Part shown: positions 1 to 7,752 of the stretch, in pieces
Numbering within the stretch: the stretch's first letter is position 1
Layout: every line of letters starts with the position of its first letter
Assembly (NCBI GenBank): GCA_002313255.1
Contig: DCBA01000065.1
Location: 6,102-37,428, forward strand
Source: Gammaproteobacteria bacterium UBA1119
Lineage (GTDB): Bacteria; Pseudomonadota; Gammaproteobacteria; Pseudomonadales; Azotimanducaceae
Length of the DNA: 31,327 nucleotides
Direction of reading: 5' to 3'
Translations under genes and position numbers: made by a program
The notes under the pieces: model-generated
Told to the model about the DNA's origin: nothing
Databases searched by the model: none
What the model saw: the letters and a program-made list of their open reading frames with translations, nothing else

Positions 1-70
1 TCGTCCGAAATAGAGCGTTTAAGGGTAGGCTATTTTGCCTAAAATATCAATTCGTCCGACTTTCGTCCGA
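1..70. repeat. Short direct repeats of TTCGTCCGA
   Basis: Three copies of the core TCGTCCGA are visible, at 1-8, 52-59 and 63-70. The last two form a tandem pair with an 11-base period. They lie just beyond the 3' end of the leftward tRNA-Pro gene. No open frame or recognisable gene was seen between position 1 and the tRNA. The repeats could be a remnant of an intergenic repeat family or a coincidence; the window edge cuts off whatever lies further left. Confidence 0.5.
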
Positions 71-78
71 CCCCTTGA

Positions 79-118
79 AAGCCCCGTCTTTCGGGATAGT
101 GTAGGCGGGGTGGGGCTT
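79..118 (-). terminator. Possible terminator downstream of tRNA-Pro
   Basis: AAGCCCC at 79-85 is complementary to GGGGCTT at 112-118, and an alternative inner stem pairs CCCCG at 82-86 with CGGGG at 106-110. Read leftward, this follows the tRNA 3' end by a few bases, the right place for a terminator. The loop is long and there is no clear T run, so this is a weak call. Confidence 0.3.
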
Positions 119-121
119 GTG

Positions 122-198
122 TGGTCGGAGTGAAAGGATTCGAACCTTCGACCCCCGCCTCCCGAAGGCGGTGCTCTACCAGGCTGAGCTACACTCCG
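122..198 (-). tRNA. tRNA-Pro (anticodon CGG)
   Basis: The reverse strand folds as a complete 77-base tRNA. The acceptor stem CGGAGTG (198-192) pairs with CACTCCG (132-126), followed by discriminator A and an encoded CCA (124-122). The anticodon stem CCGCC/GGCGG encloses the loop TTCGGGA, giving anticodon CGG, which reads the proline codon CCG. The T arm carries GGTTCGAATCC. A 5' C1 and the general sequence match the bacterial proline tRNA family. It lies 68 bases downstream of ispB on the same strand, so it may be co-transcribed with it or have its own promoter; none is clear. Confidence 0.97.
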
Positions 199-266
199 AT
201 TGATACCTGTTACTAAGGAGACTGCGGGTCGACTAGATCATTCTGCCTTAGAAAACCCAGTTATTT

Positions 267-1283
267 CTAGCGCATCCGCGATGTCGCGAACGTGGTTAGG
301 TTTTCTAGCGCCTCACGGTATACGCTGCGAGGCAGAGACGCTAGACAATCTAGCGCTAGGCCGGCCTCCTCTTCAGCCCGAGATTTCGTGTAATCCAACG
401 CGCCGGATCTACACACGGCTTTAATTACGGCGCTAAGGTGTCTGTCAGAACGCGAACTTATTGCGTTGCGCACTAACGTTGCTTCTTGGCGTGAACCTTC
501 TTTGATGGTGGCTATGAGCGGTAGGGTCACTTTTCCTTCCGCAAGGTCGTCGCCAACATTTTTCCCCATAAGCTGGCTATCGCCAGCGTAATCCAGCCAG
601 TCGTCTACAAGTTGGTACGCAAGCCCGAAATGAAGTCCAAAATTGCGATAACCGCTAATGGTTTCTGGATCGTCGTTGGAAAGAACGATAGCTGTATGCG
701 CCGCCGCTTGGAACAAAAGCGCGCTTTTACAACGGATGATTTCAAGATAGTCAGTTTCTGTGAGCTCCGCGTTGCCTATATTTTCTAGTTGAAGTACCTC
801 CCCTTCGGCGATGACGTTGGTTGCATCGCTGATGATTGCCATGAGCTCCATACTGTCTAAATCGACCATCAACTGAAACGCTCTCGAGTAGAGAAAATCG
901 CCCACGAGAACACTAGGCGCATTTCCCCACAACGCGTTAGCCGTCGCCCTTCCGCGACGACGACCAGACCGATCAACCACGTCATCGTGAAGTAGCGTGG
1001 CCGTATGGAGAAATTCTACGAGGGTCGCTAATCGAACGTGTGCATCTCCTTGATATCCACTGGCTCGAGCGACCAATAAGACGATCAGTGGCCGTAAGCG
1101 TTTTCCTCCAGAACCTACGATATATCGGCCTATCTCGCTTACCAAAGCGATATCACTGGTCATCTGTCGAGGAATGAGCGCATCTACTTTTGCGAAATCG
1201 TTTCGGACAACACTGAAGACATCGTCTAAGTCAGAAGGTCTCGTGATCCGCGTGACAAGTTGCGCTGCCGGGGTTATCCCCAT
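267..1283 (-). CDS. ispB: Octaprenyl (polyprenyl) diphosphate synthase
   Basis: This trans-type polyprenyl diphosphate synthase adds isopentenyl diphosphate units to farnesyl diphosphate, making the side chain of ubiquinone. Both aspartate-rich motifs are present: DDVVD at residues 100-104 and DDWLD at 227-231. GKRLRP (about 60-65) is the substrate-binding segment near the N terminus. The 338 residues are slightly longer than E. coli IspB (323), and the first ATG has GGAG ten bases upstream; a GTG at codon 10 is the alternative start and would match the family length better. It diverges from rplU across about 200 bases, the common gammaproteobacterial arrangement. The side-chain length of the product cannot be read from sequence. 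Confidence 0.95.
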   Translation of the reverse strand: MGITPAAQLVTRITRPSDLDDVFSVVRNDFAKVDALIPRQMTSDIALVSEIGRYIVGSGGKRLRPLIVLLVARASGYQGDAHVRLATLVEFLHTATLLHDDVVDRSGRRRGRATANALWGNAPSVLVGDFLYSRAFQLMVDLDSMELMAIISDATNVIAEGEVLQLENIGNAELTETDYLEIIRCKSALLFQAAAHTAIVLSNDDPETISGYRNFGLHFGLAYQLVDDWLDYAGDSQLMGKNVGDDLAEGKVTLPLIATIKEGSRQEATLVRNAISSRSDRHLSAVIKAVCRSGALDYTKSRAEEEAGLALDCLASLPRSVYREALENLTTFATSRMR

Positions 1284-1337
1284 ATATCTCGTGCTCCAAG
1301 ACGCTCAGTTAACGACGCACGCTCACGGCTGAGAGCG

Positions 1338-1366
1338 TTGTAATCGTTATGGCTAGTCCGTAGAAT
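1338..1366 (+). promoter_or_regulatory. Sigma-70 type promoter for rplU-rpmA-obgE
   Basis: TTGTAA (1338-1343) and TAGAAT (1361-1366) are separated by exactly 17 bases. The bases after the -10 (TACGCGCC) form a GC-rich discriminator, typical of ribosomal promoters under stringent control. A start near 1373 would leave a leader of about 110 bases before rplU. The boxes were read by eye against the consensus. Confidence 0.55.
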
Positions 1367-1388
1367 TACGCGCCTTTTTATGAGACCG

Positions 1389-1413
1389 GAATTCTCGTCC
1401 TTAGACGGAATTC
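1389..1413 (+). promoter_or_regulatory. Hairpin in the rplU leader
   Basis: GAATTC (1389-1394) pairs with GAATTC (1408-1413), and CGTC pairs with GACG inside it after a single bulged T, leaving the loop CTTA. This makes about ten base pairs. It lies between the candidate promoter and rplU, where a ribosomal-protein leader element would act. There is no T run after it, so it does not look like a terminator. A regulatory role is inferred from position only. Confidence 0.4.
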
Positions 1414-1485
1414 ATTGTAGTACAGCTTGCCTCTTTCCGGTGAAATTGGCGTTAAATAAGGGTCACGTTTCCGAGGATAGAATAA

Positions 1486-1797
1486 ATGTTTGCGGTCTTT
1501 GAGAGTGGTGGAAAACAGCACCGCGTTAGCGAAGGCGACGTGGTTCGATTAGAAACGCTTGGTGGCGAGCCCGGCGACGATATCGTTTTTGATCGGGTAA
1601 TGGTTGTAGCGGACGGGGACGATGTAGAAGTCGGTGCGCCGTTCGTTAAAGACGGTAAGGTTAAGGGGGAAGTACTTAGCCAAGGGCGTGGCCGAAAAAT
1701 TCGAGTCGTCAAGTTTAAACGTCGAAAGAACTATCTCCGACGGGCTGGACATCGGCAGGGTTATACTGAAGTTCGGATAACGGCGATTTCACACTAG
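1486..1797 (+). CDS. rplU: 50S ribosomal protein L21
   Basis: L21 binds 23S rRNA in the large ribosomal subunit. The 103-residue product has the family's opening [14 protein letters not shown] and the conserved basic C-terminal part ([16 protein letters not shown]) that contacts rRNA. Length is that of E. coli L21. GAGGAT lies about eight bases upstream of the ATG. It heads the cluster rplU-rpmA-obgE, with rpmA 13 bases downstream, and a promoter with a GC-rich discriminator and a leader hairpin precede it. Confidence 0.98.
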   Translation: MFAVFESGGKQHRVSEGDVVRLETLGGEPGDDIVFDRVMVVADGDDVEVGAPFVKDGKVKGEVLSQGRGRKIRVVKFKRRKNYLRRAGHRQGYTEVRITAISH

Positions 1798-1810
1798 CTG
1801 GGAATTAACC

Positions 1811-2068
1811 ATGGCACACAAGAAAGCAGGTGGAAGTACCAGAAATGGCCGAGACTCTGAATCTAAGAGACTGGGTGTCAAAAAGTACGGCGGCGAATCC
1901 GTGGTTGCTGGCAACATTATCGTTCGTCAGCGTGGTACTCGGATACACCCTGGCGCTAACGTTGGCTGCGGTCGAGATCATACGCTCTTTGCCAAACTCG
2001 ACGGCCAGGTTAGTTATGCGACGCACGGTCGTCTAAAAAGAACGTACGTTAGCGTTACAACCTCCTAG
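1811..2068 (+). CDS. rpmA: 50S ribosomal protein L27
   Basis: L27 sits near the peptidyl transferase centre, where its flexible N terminus approaches the tRNA ends. The 85 residues open [19 protein letters not shown], the highly conserved family N terminus in the form that needs no leader cleavage. It follows rplU by 13 bases and precedes obgE by 64 bases, the universal bacterial order, and is surely co-transcribed with rplU. Confidence 0.98.
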   Translation: MAHKKAGGSTRNGRDSESKRLGVKKYGGESVVAGNIIVRQRGTRIHPGANVGCGRDHTLFAKLDGQVSYATHGRLKRTYVSVTTS

Positions 2069-2132
2069 TCTTTCGTGTAATAGCCGACGGGCCCGGTTAG
2101 ACGCTTCGCTACGTTGTCACCCATGTGTCACC

Positions 2133-3293
2133 ATGAAATTTGTTGATGAGGTAACCATCCGTGTTCAAGCGGGAAAAGGCGGCAACGGGTGCCTATCATT
2201 CTTCCGTGGACGCAATATCGCCCGGGGTGGGCCGGATGGTGGGGATGGGGGGAATGGCGGCTCCGTCTTCCTAGTTGGCCATAAGTCCCTCAATACCTTG
2301 GTGGACCTTCGTTTTCAGCCACTTATTCGAGCCGAACATGGTAGCGCTGGCGGGGGCGCGAACCGTACCGGGGGGAATGGAGCGGACATGAACGTGGCTG
2401 TCCCCATCGGAACAACTGTCATTGATGATGAAACTCTTGAGGTAGTAGGGGATATCACGGATCCCGAAGATGTTTTTTGCGTAGCCCGCGGTGGTCAATT
2501 TGGCCGTGGTAACGCATTTTTTAAGTCGAGTACCAACCGGTCCCCCCGACGAACGACGAACGGCGATCCAGGCGATACACGGGTGCTCCGCCTTCAATTA
2601 AAGGTTATTGCGGACGTCGGTTTGCTAGGGTTGCCGAACGCGGGAAAATCGACGCTGATTAGCCGAATTTCCGCGTCCCGACCAAAAATAGCGGATTATC
2701 CTTTCACGACGTTGATCCCTAATCTCGGGGTAGTGCGTGTCGCGGAGGATGCTAATTTTGTGGTCGCCGACATACCAGGGCTCGTTCCGGGAGCTTCGCA
2801 GGGAGCGGGCCTCGGGATGCGCTTTCTTCGCCATCTAGTGCGGACCCGACTATTACTCCATCTGGTGGATATCATGCCTGTAGATGGGAGTGATCCGATC
2901 GCCAACGCGAAGGCGATCGAGCAGGAGTTGTCTGAATTCAGTCCGCTGTTTATGGAAATTCCAATTTGGACCGTGGTGACGAAAACGGATTTGGTTGCCG
3001 AAAACGCGGAGAAGCAACTTGTGGGGTTGGTAGCCGAGGCTTTCCCTGATCGACCGTGCTACGCGATTTCGGCGGTGACCGGTGACGGTATTGATTTGCT
3101 CGTCAAAAAGTTGATGCAACATGTGGCTAATTGGCGAGAAAGTCTCGCGTCCGACCCGGTATTGGAAGAGAGTGACCGTGGTTTTGAAGGCCGTCTCGCC
3201 ACAGATGTCTTGAATCAATCCCTGCGCAGTTCCGTCGTCGAACGGCAGCCCCAAGAACATGATCCGGACATTGAGGCCTTATATCGTGAGTAA
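2133..3293 (+). CDS. obgE: Obg family ribosome-associated GTPase
   Basis: ObgE/CgtA is a large-subunit assembly GTPase also linked to stringent response and chromosome partition. An N-terminal glycine-rich Obg fold (about residues 1-158, with runs such as GGPDGGDGGNGG) precedes a GTPase domain: G1 GLPNAGKST at 166-174, G3 DIPG at 213-216 and G4 TKTD at 283-286. The C terminus is a short charged tail. No good Shine-Dalgarno precedes the ATG; instead TGTCACC occurs twice (2115-2121 and 2126-2132), the second copy abutting the start codon. The stop codon overlaps the probable GTG start of proB, so the two are probably translationally coupled. Confidence 0.97.
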   Translation: MKFVDEVTIRVQAGKGGNGCLSFFRGRNIARGGPDGGDGGNGGSVFLVGHKSLNTLVDLRFQPLIRAEHGSAGGGANRTGGNGADMNVAVPIGTTVIDDETLEVVGDITDPEDVFCVARGGQFGRGNAFFKSSTNRSPRRTTNGDPGDTRVLRLQLKVIADVGLLGLPNAGKSTLISRISASRPKIADYPFTTLIPNLGVVRVAEDANFVVADIPGLVPGASQGAGLGMRFLRHLVRTRLLLHLVDIMPVDGSDPIANAKAIEQELSEFSPLFMEIPIWTVVTKTDLVAENAEKQLVGLVAEAFPDRPCYAISAVTGDGIDLLVKKLMQHVANWRESLASDPVLEESDRGFEGRLATDVLNQSLRSSVVERQPQEHDPDIEALYRE

Positions 3294-4416
3294 CGCGCGC
3301 GAGCGCTTAAAAGGGTCCCAGGTTTGGGTTGTCAAAATCGGAAGTGCTTTGCTTACGCGGGACGGGGTCGGCATTGACGCCAGAGGAATTGATGGCTGGT
3401 GTAAGCAAATCAGTGTCCTACTCAACGATGGCAAAAGGGTGGCGCTGGTGACCAGTGGAGCTGTCGCAGAAGGATTCCGTCGTCTGGGTTTCACTGAACG
3501 GCCAGACAGTATTCACGAGCTGCAGGCGGCTGCTGCCGTTGGGCAGATGGGAATTGTTCAGGCATATGAAGAGAGCTTTCGCCATCACAGTCGTCGTACG
3601 GCATTAGTCTTACTAACGCATGACGATCTATCCGACCGACAGCGATACCTCAATGCGCGTGGGACCCTGCGAACATTACTTAACTACGGGATCGTGCCCG
3701 TTATCAATGAGAATGATTCGGTCGCGACAGACGAAATTCAGCTGGGTGACAACGATACGCTCGCAGCGCGTGTGGCGAGCCTCGTTTCCGCGGACGTCCT
3801 TGTTTTGCTGACTGACCAGAAAGGCCTGCACGAGGACGACCCTCGCGTCCGACCCGATGCGCCGATGGTTAGTGAACGTTCTGCCTTCGACTCAAAGCTT
3901 GATGACATGGTCGGATCCGGATCTGGAGCCCTAGGTCGAGGCGGCATGGTCACGAAGCTCGAGGCTGCGCGCTACGCGGCACGTGCTGGATGCCACACGG
4001 TCATCGCAAATGGTCGCGAACAGGGCATTCTTTCCGCGATAGCCGACGGTCGAAACGTCGGCACCATACTCACGGCCGACGTGGCACCGCTCGACGCCCG
4101 TAAACAATGGATAGCGGGCCAAGTCCAGAGTGCTGGTGGAATTACGTTGGATGCGGGCGCTGTTAAAGCGGTGCTGGAACGGGGAGTGAGCGTTCTCGCC
4201 GTGGGTGTCATAGACGTACACGGTAATTTCGGTCGCGGTGATGTAGTACGCATTTCTGGACCTGATGGAGTTGAGGTGGGGAAAGGATTGGTGAATTACG
4301 GTGCGGTAGAGACCGGTTTAATCAAAGGCCACGGTTCGGCAGCTATAGAAGAGCTGCTTGGTTACGTGGATGAGGAGGAACTGATTCACTGTGACAACAT
4401 AGCGCTGTCGCAATAG
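3286..4416 (+). CDS. proB: Glutamate 5-kinase
   Basis: ProB phosphorylates glutamate to glutamyl 5-phosphate, the first step of proline synthesis. The N-terminal amino-acid kinase domain shows VVKIGSALLT, LVTSGAVAEG, PVINENDSVA, GDNDTLAA and LTDQKGLHEDDPR; the last 100 or so residues form the PUA domain typical of ProB. I chose the GTG at 3286, which overlaps the end of obgE by eight bases (GTGAGTAA) and has GAGG nine bases upstream. An ATG at 3259 is in frame but has no ribosome site and would add nine residues not found in E. coli ProB. Product 376 residues. It ends only eight bases from the oppositely directed rpsT. Confidence 0.95.
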   Translation: MSNARERLKGSQVWVVKIGSALLTRDGVGIDARGIDGWCKQISVLLNDGKRVALVTSGAVAEGFRRLGFTERPDSIHELQAAAAVGQMGIVQAYEESFRHHSRRTALVLLTHDDLSDRQRYLNARGTLRTLLNYGIVPVINENDSVATDEIQLGDNDTLAARVASLVSADVLVLLTDQKGLHEDDPRVRPDAPMVSERSAFDSKLDDMVGSGSGALGRGGMVTKLEAARYAARAGCHTVIANGREQGILSAIADGRNVGTILTADVAPLDARKQWIAGQVQSAGGITLDAGAVKAVLERGVSVLAVGVIDVHGNFGRGDVVRISGPDGVEVGKGLVNYGAVETGLIKGHGSAAIEELLGYVDEEELIHCDNIALSQ

Positions 4417-4424
4417 TGGGGACC

Positions 4425-4688
4425 TTAGGACAAAGCTTTCACGCTCGCGTTGAGCCGTGATTTATATCGGGCGGCCTGGGCTTTGTGAAGGATCCCTTTA
4501 TTCACCATGCGATCAATAATAGGTAGTGCCGCTATTAATGCGGCATTAGCTGAGTCCCGATGACCCGCCGATACCGCACTTTCGACCTTCTTGATACATG
4601 TCCGGTACATGGACCGCATACTTGCGTTGTGCTGTCTATGCTTTTCAGCCTGACGCGCACGTTTTTTTGCTTGAGGGCTATTCGCCAA
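4425..4688 (-). CDS. rpsT: 30S ribosomal protein S20 (TTG start)
   Basis: S20 binds 16S rRNA early in small-subunit assembly. The 87 residues begin MANSPQAKKRARQAEKHRQHN when read from a TTG codon at 4688-4686, preceded at seven bases by AAGGA. The frame continues upstream, but only this start matches the conserved N terminus. E. coli rpsT also starts with UUG, and its low initiation strength is part of S20 autoregulation, so the same control is likely here. It is convergent with proB and divergent from murJ. Confidence 0.96.
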   Translation of the reverse strand: MANSPQAKKRARQAEKHRQHNASMRSMYRTCIKKVESAVSAGHRDSANAALIAALPIIDRMVNKGILHKAQAARYKSRLNASVKALS

Positions 4689-4758
4689 GACGGGTTCCTT
4701 GTTGGGGTCGATTGAGCGTTGTACGAAAGGTCGCGTAATATGCCGACGGGGTCCTGTC

Positions 4759-6318
4759 ATGTCAACTGAGATAGAGAGCACGGAGCAAAATCTGACGGCT
4801 CAGGGGTCGGTAGTCGCGTCGATGACTGGCGTGTCTAGGCTCAGCGGATTTCTACGGGATGTGGTGCTCTCGGCGGTACTCGGTGCGACTGCATGGGCGG
4901 ATATTTTTTTTGTCGCTCTAAGGATCCCTAATTTCTTTCGTCGGTTGTTTGCCGAAGGTGCTTTCGCTCAAGCCTTTGTCCCAGTGCTATCCGAATATCG
5001 AAACGCAGGCGACGACAATGCCCTGCGGAACTTCGTGCGTATCGTCTGCGGCGACTTCGGGGTTGTACTTGTCGTTATCTGCGCTGCGGGCATTGCTGGA
5101 GCGTCGGGTTTAGTCTGGCTTTTCGCGCCCGGCTTTCTTGATGACCCGGAAAAGTTCGACCTCACCGTGGACATGGTCCGAGTGACGTTTCCATATTTGG
5201 CCTTCATATCGATGACCGCCTTTGCCGGGTCGATACTGAATAGTTTTCATCGATATGCGTTGCCAGCAATCACACCGGTACTGCTGAATGTCTCGCTGAT
5301 CGCGGCTGCGCTGATCGGGATGCGGTTCTTTGAAACGCCAGTCATGGCGCTAGCATGGGGGGTTTTTGCTGCTGGCATACTGCAATTAATTGTCCAGTTA
5401 CCTTCGTTACAGCGACTGCATCTTTTGGGGATCCCTAGGCTCGACCGGCGTGACCGCGGTGTACGGAAGGTGGGTGGTTTACTGGTACCCGCGGTCTTTG
5501 CCGCCTCGGTCGGACAGATCAATATTCTTGTCGGTTCGATTCTTGCATCTACGTTAGCGACTGGAAGTATTTCTTGGCTTTATTACTCGGATCGTCTAAT
5601 GGAATTACCGATTGGTTTGTTAGCGATAGCGTTAGGGACCGTCCTGTTACCCAACTTGTCGCGTCTCCAGAACCAGGGTGACATCAGCGGGTTTAGTAGT
5701 ACCCTCGATTGGGGCGTGCGTATGGGTATTCTCTTCGGAATGCCGGCTGCAGTTGCCCTGTACGTTCTGGCAGCGCCCTTGGTGGCTACCGTTTTTTATC
5801 GTGGGGCCATGACCGCCGAAGATGTGGTCAAGACAGCAGCTGCGTTGCAGGCCTTCACTGTCGGACTATTGCCGCTGATCTTGACCAAGATTCTGGCACC
5901 AGGATATTTCGCGAGGCAAAACACGACCACCCCATTCAAGTACGCGGGTGTGTCTGTTGCTGTCAATATTGTTGCCAGTCTCAGTTTGTACTCACGGTTG
6001 GGCCACGTCGGTATCGCGTTGGCAACAAGCCTTGCCGCCATGGTTCATTGCGCGCTTCTTTTTCGCGGACTGTTTGTAGAATCGGTGTACCGCCCAGGCC
6101 GGCAAGTATTACGCGTGTTGCTATCGGCGTTGGCTGCGTCGGCGGCCTTGGCAGGTGGGCTCATTTGGTTGGACCCGGGCGTGGACTTCTGGCTCGTATC
6201 TGGCGAAGTTACACGAATCGGCGAACTATCATTGCTGGTGGGATCGGCGAGTGCCGGGTACTTTTTGATATTAGCTCTTGTCGGCATTAGGCCCAACGAC
6301 CTTGTGCATCGCGTGTAG
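4759..6318 (+). CDS. murJ: Lipid II flippase MurJ
   Basis: MurJ moves the peptidoglycan precursor lipid II across the inner membrane. The protein is almost wholly hydrophobic, with a predicted series of about 13-14 membrane segments. It contains the conserved early region SRLSGFLRD followed by a WADIFFVALRIPNFFRRLFAEGAF-like stretch (roughly residues 47-70), which includes the arginines and acidic residue of the MurJ cavity. The ATG at 4759 gives 519 residues and an N terminus slightly longer than E. coli MurJ; a TTG at 4699 in the same frame would overlap rpsT control sequences and is less likely. Position between rpsT and ribF is the standard one. Confidence 0.95.
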   Translation: MSTEIESTEQNLTAQGSVVASMTGVSRLSGFLRDVVLSAVLGATAWADIFFVALRIPNFFRRLFAEGAFAQAFVPVLSEYRNAGDDNALRNFVRIVCGDFGVVLVVICAAGIAGASGLVWLFAPGFLDDPEKFDLTVDMVRVTFPYLAFISMTAFAGSILNSFHRYALPAITPVLLNVSLIAAALIGMRFFETPVMALAWGVFAAGILQLIVQLPSLQRLHLLGIPRLDRRDRGVRKVGGLLVPAVFAASVGQINILVGSILASTLATGSISWLYYSDRLMELPIGLLAIALGTVLLPNLSRLQNQGDISGFSSTLDWGVRMGILFGMPAAVALYVLAAPLVATVFYRGAMTAEDVVKTAAALQAFTVGLLPLILTKILAPGYFARQNTTTPFKYAGVSVAVNIVASLSLYSRLGHVGIALATSLAAMVHCALLFRGLFVESVYRPGRQVLRVLLSALAASAALAGGLIWLDPGVDFWLVSGEVTRIGELSLLVGSASAGYFLILALVGIRPNDLVHRV

Positions 6319-6329
6319 AATCACGGTCG

Positions 6330-7286
6330 ATGGAAATCATCCGCGGCCTACACAACATCACAGCTCGGCACAAAGGTTGTGTTGTAACAATAGGAACATT
6401 CGACGGTCTCCACCACGGCCATCAGATGTTGTTATCTCATCTTAAGGCGAAGAGCGAGGAGCTCAACTATCCAAACCTTCTCGTAACCTTCGAACCGCTA
6501 CCGCGAGAGTATTTTCAAGGTGCCGTTGTGCCCGCACGACTCACTCGGTTTAGAGAAAAGGTCACGATCCTCCGGGGACTAGCCCTCGACCGTCTACTGT
6601 GCATTCCGTTTAACGAACGCACACGAATTATTCCTGCGAAAGATGTTATCGAGGGACTATTGGTCAACACGTTAGACGTGCAGTACCTCGTGGTAGGCGA
6701 CGATTTTCGGTTTGGCGAAGGCGCCAGAGGCAATTACGAGATGTTAAAAGAAGCAGGAGATCGTTTCGGCTTCGGCGTCAGCCACATGGGGACATTGAAG
6801 TTTGAGCACGGAAGGATTTCCAGTTCCCGTATCCGCGACGCGCTGTCTTTAGGCGACTTTGAGTTGGCGGAAAAATTGCTCGGCCGGCCGTATTTCATAA
6901 TGGGTCGCGTGGTGTACGGGCGACAACTTGGACACCGGCTTGGTGTGCCGACGGCCAATATCCGTCTGCAGCGATACCGAGCGGCCTTGGAGGGGGTTTT
7001 CGCCGTTACTGTGACGGGCCTCGATCAGCAGTACGACGGCATCGCGAATATTGGTGTGAGGCCCACCGTGGATGGGAAAGAGCCCCTCTTGGAAGTCCAC
7101 ATTTTCGATTTTGACGAAGAAATATACGGCAGGCTATTGACCGTGACTTTTCTCAATAAAGTTCGGGACGAGCAAACGTTCGATGATCTTGATTCTCTGA
7201 AAAACCAGATCGAGAAGGACATTTCTGAGACACGCGAGTGGTTTGCCAAACGGCGACTAGAACGCGATCGCGATATAGTTGCTTGA
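6330..7286 (+). CDS. ribF: Bifunctional riboflavin kinase / FAD synthetase
   Basis: RibF makes FMN from riboflavin, then FAD. The N-terminal nucleotidyltransferase domain has the signature VVTIGTFDGLHHGHQ (residues 19-33) and the ISSSRIRDAL segment (about 155-164). The C-terminal flavokinase domain starts near residue 184 with GRPYFIMGRVVYGRQLGHRLGVPTAN-type sequence and contains GVFAVTV and the NIGVRPTV motif. The 318 residues are the usual length. It starts 11 bases after murJ and its stop overlaps the likely start of lspA. In most gammaproteobacteria ileS would lie between these two genes; it does not here. Confidence 0.97.
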   Translation: MEIIRGLHNITARHKGCVVTIGTFDGLHHGHQMLLSHLKAKSEELNYPNLLVTFEPLPREYFQGAVVPARLTRFREKVTILRGLALDRLLCIPFNERTRIIPAKDVIEGLLVNTLDVQYLVVGDDFRFGEGARGNYEMLKEAGDRFGFGVSHMGTLKFEHGRISSSRIRDALSLGDFELAEKLLGRPYFIMGRVVYGRQLGHRLGVPTANIRLQRYRAALEGVFAVTVTGLDQQYDGIANIGVRPTVDGKEPLLEVHIFDFDEEIYGRLLTVTFLNKVRDEQTFDDLDSLKNQIEKDISETREWFAKRRLERDRDIVA

Positions 7287-7752
7287 GGGTTCCCGACTGA
7301 AGATTTTTTTCGTGACAAGTGTGCTACTAGTCGTTGCTGATCAAATAACAAAACAGTTGGCGTTATTGCACTTGGCCACCGGACCGATCACGTTGCTACC
7401 ATTTTTGTCGTTTCACCTGACTTGTAATACGGGCGCGGCGTTTAGCATGCTGCAGGGGTACAGTTGGTTGTTCTCGATTGTGGCGTTTTTCTTTTCTGGC
7501 TATTTTTGTTATCGCATTTGGAACCTAACGCGTGGCGCTTTCCTAGAAGGGTGGTCGTATGCGCTTATCCTTTCGGGCGCCGTCGGTAATCTGCTAGATC
7601 GATTGACTCATGGATGCGTCATTGATTTTATACATTTCCATTATTTGAATTTCGGTTTCCCGGTATTCAATCTCGCGGATACATGCATTACGGTGGGTGC
7701 GGCTGGATGGATAGTGCTTATGTACCGGGATTACTCGAGAGCGCGCACGTAA
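7279..7752 (+). CDS. lspA: Lipoprotein signal peptidase (signal peptidase II)
   Basis: LspA is an inner-membrane aspartyl protease that removes signal peptides from diacylated prolipoproteins. The three conserved blocks are visible: NTGAAFSML, SGAVGNLLDRL and FNLADT, the last two carrying the catalytic aspartates. Four hydrophobic segments fit the family. The start is uncertain: the TTG at 7279 overlaps ribF by eight bases but lacks a ribosome site, while a CTG at 7297 has GAGG nine bases upstream. The stop shares one base with the fkpB ATG (TAATG), indicating coupling. BamD, encoded just downstream on the other strand, is a lipoprotein and therefore a likely substrate. Confidence 0.95.
   Translation: MLEGSRLKIFFVTSVLLVVADQITKQLALLHLATGPITLLPFLSFHLTCNTGAAFSMLQGYSWLFSIVAFFFSGYFCYRIWNLTRGAFLEGWSYALILSGAVGNLLDRLTHGCVIDFIHFHYLNFGFPVFNLADTCITVGAAGWIVLMYRDYSRART

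Noticed and set aside
122..198. tRNA-Pro as an integration site for a mobile element
   Set aside because: The tRNA is intact, no second partial copy of its 3' end and no integrase was seen in the window.
2853..3260. Minus-strand open frame opposite obgE
   Set aside because: It lies fully within the conserved GTPase gene and its translation has no recognisable motif.
3259..3285. ATG start for proB at 3259
   Set aside because: No ribosome site and a longer overlap with obgE; the GTG at 3286 has GAGG at the proper distance and matches the family length.
4417..4424. Terminator between convergent proB and rpsT
   Set aside because: Only eight bases separate the stops; any terminator would lie inside a gene, and none was evident.
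4699..4758. TTG start that would extend murJ by 20 residues
   Set aside because: The extra residues are basic and unlike any MurJ N terminus, and they come from the rpsT upstream region.
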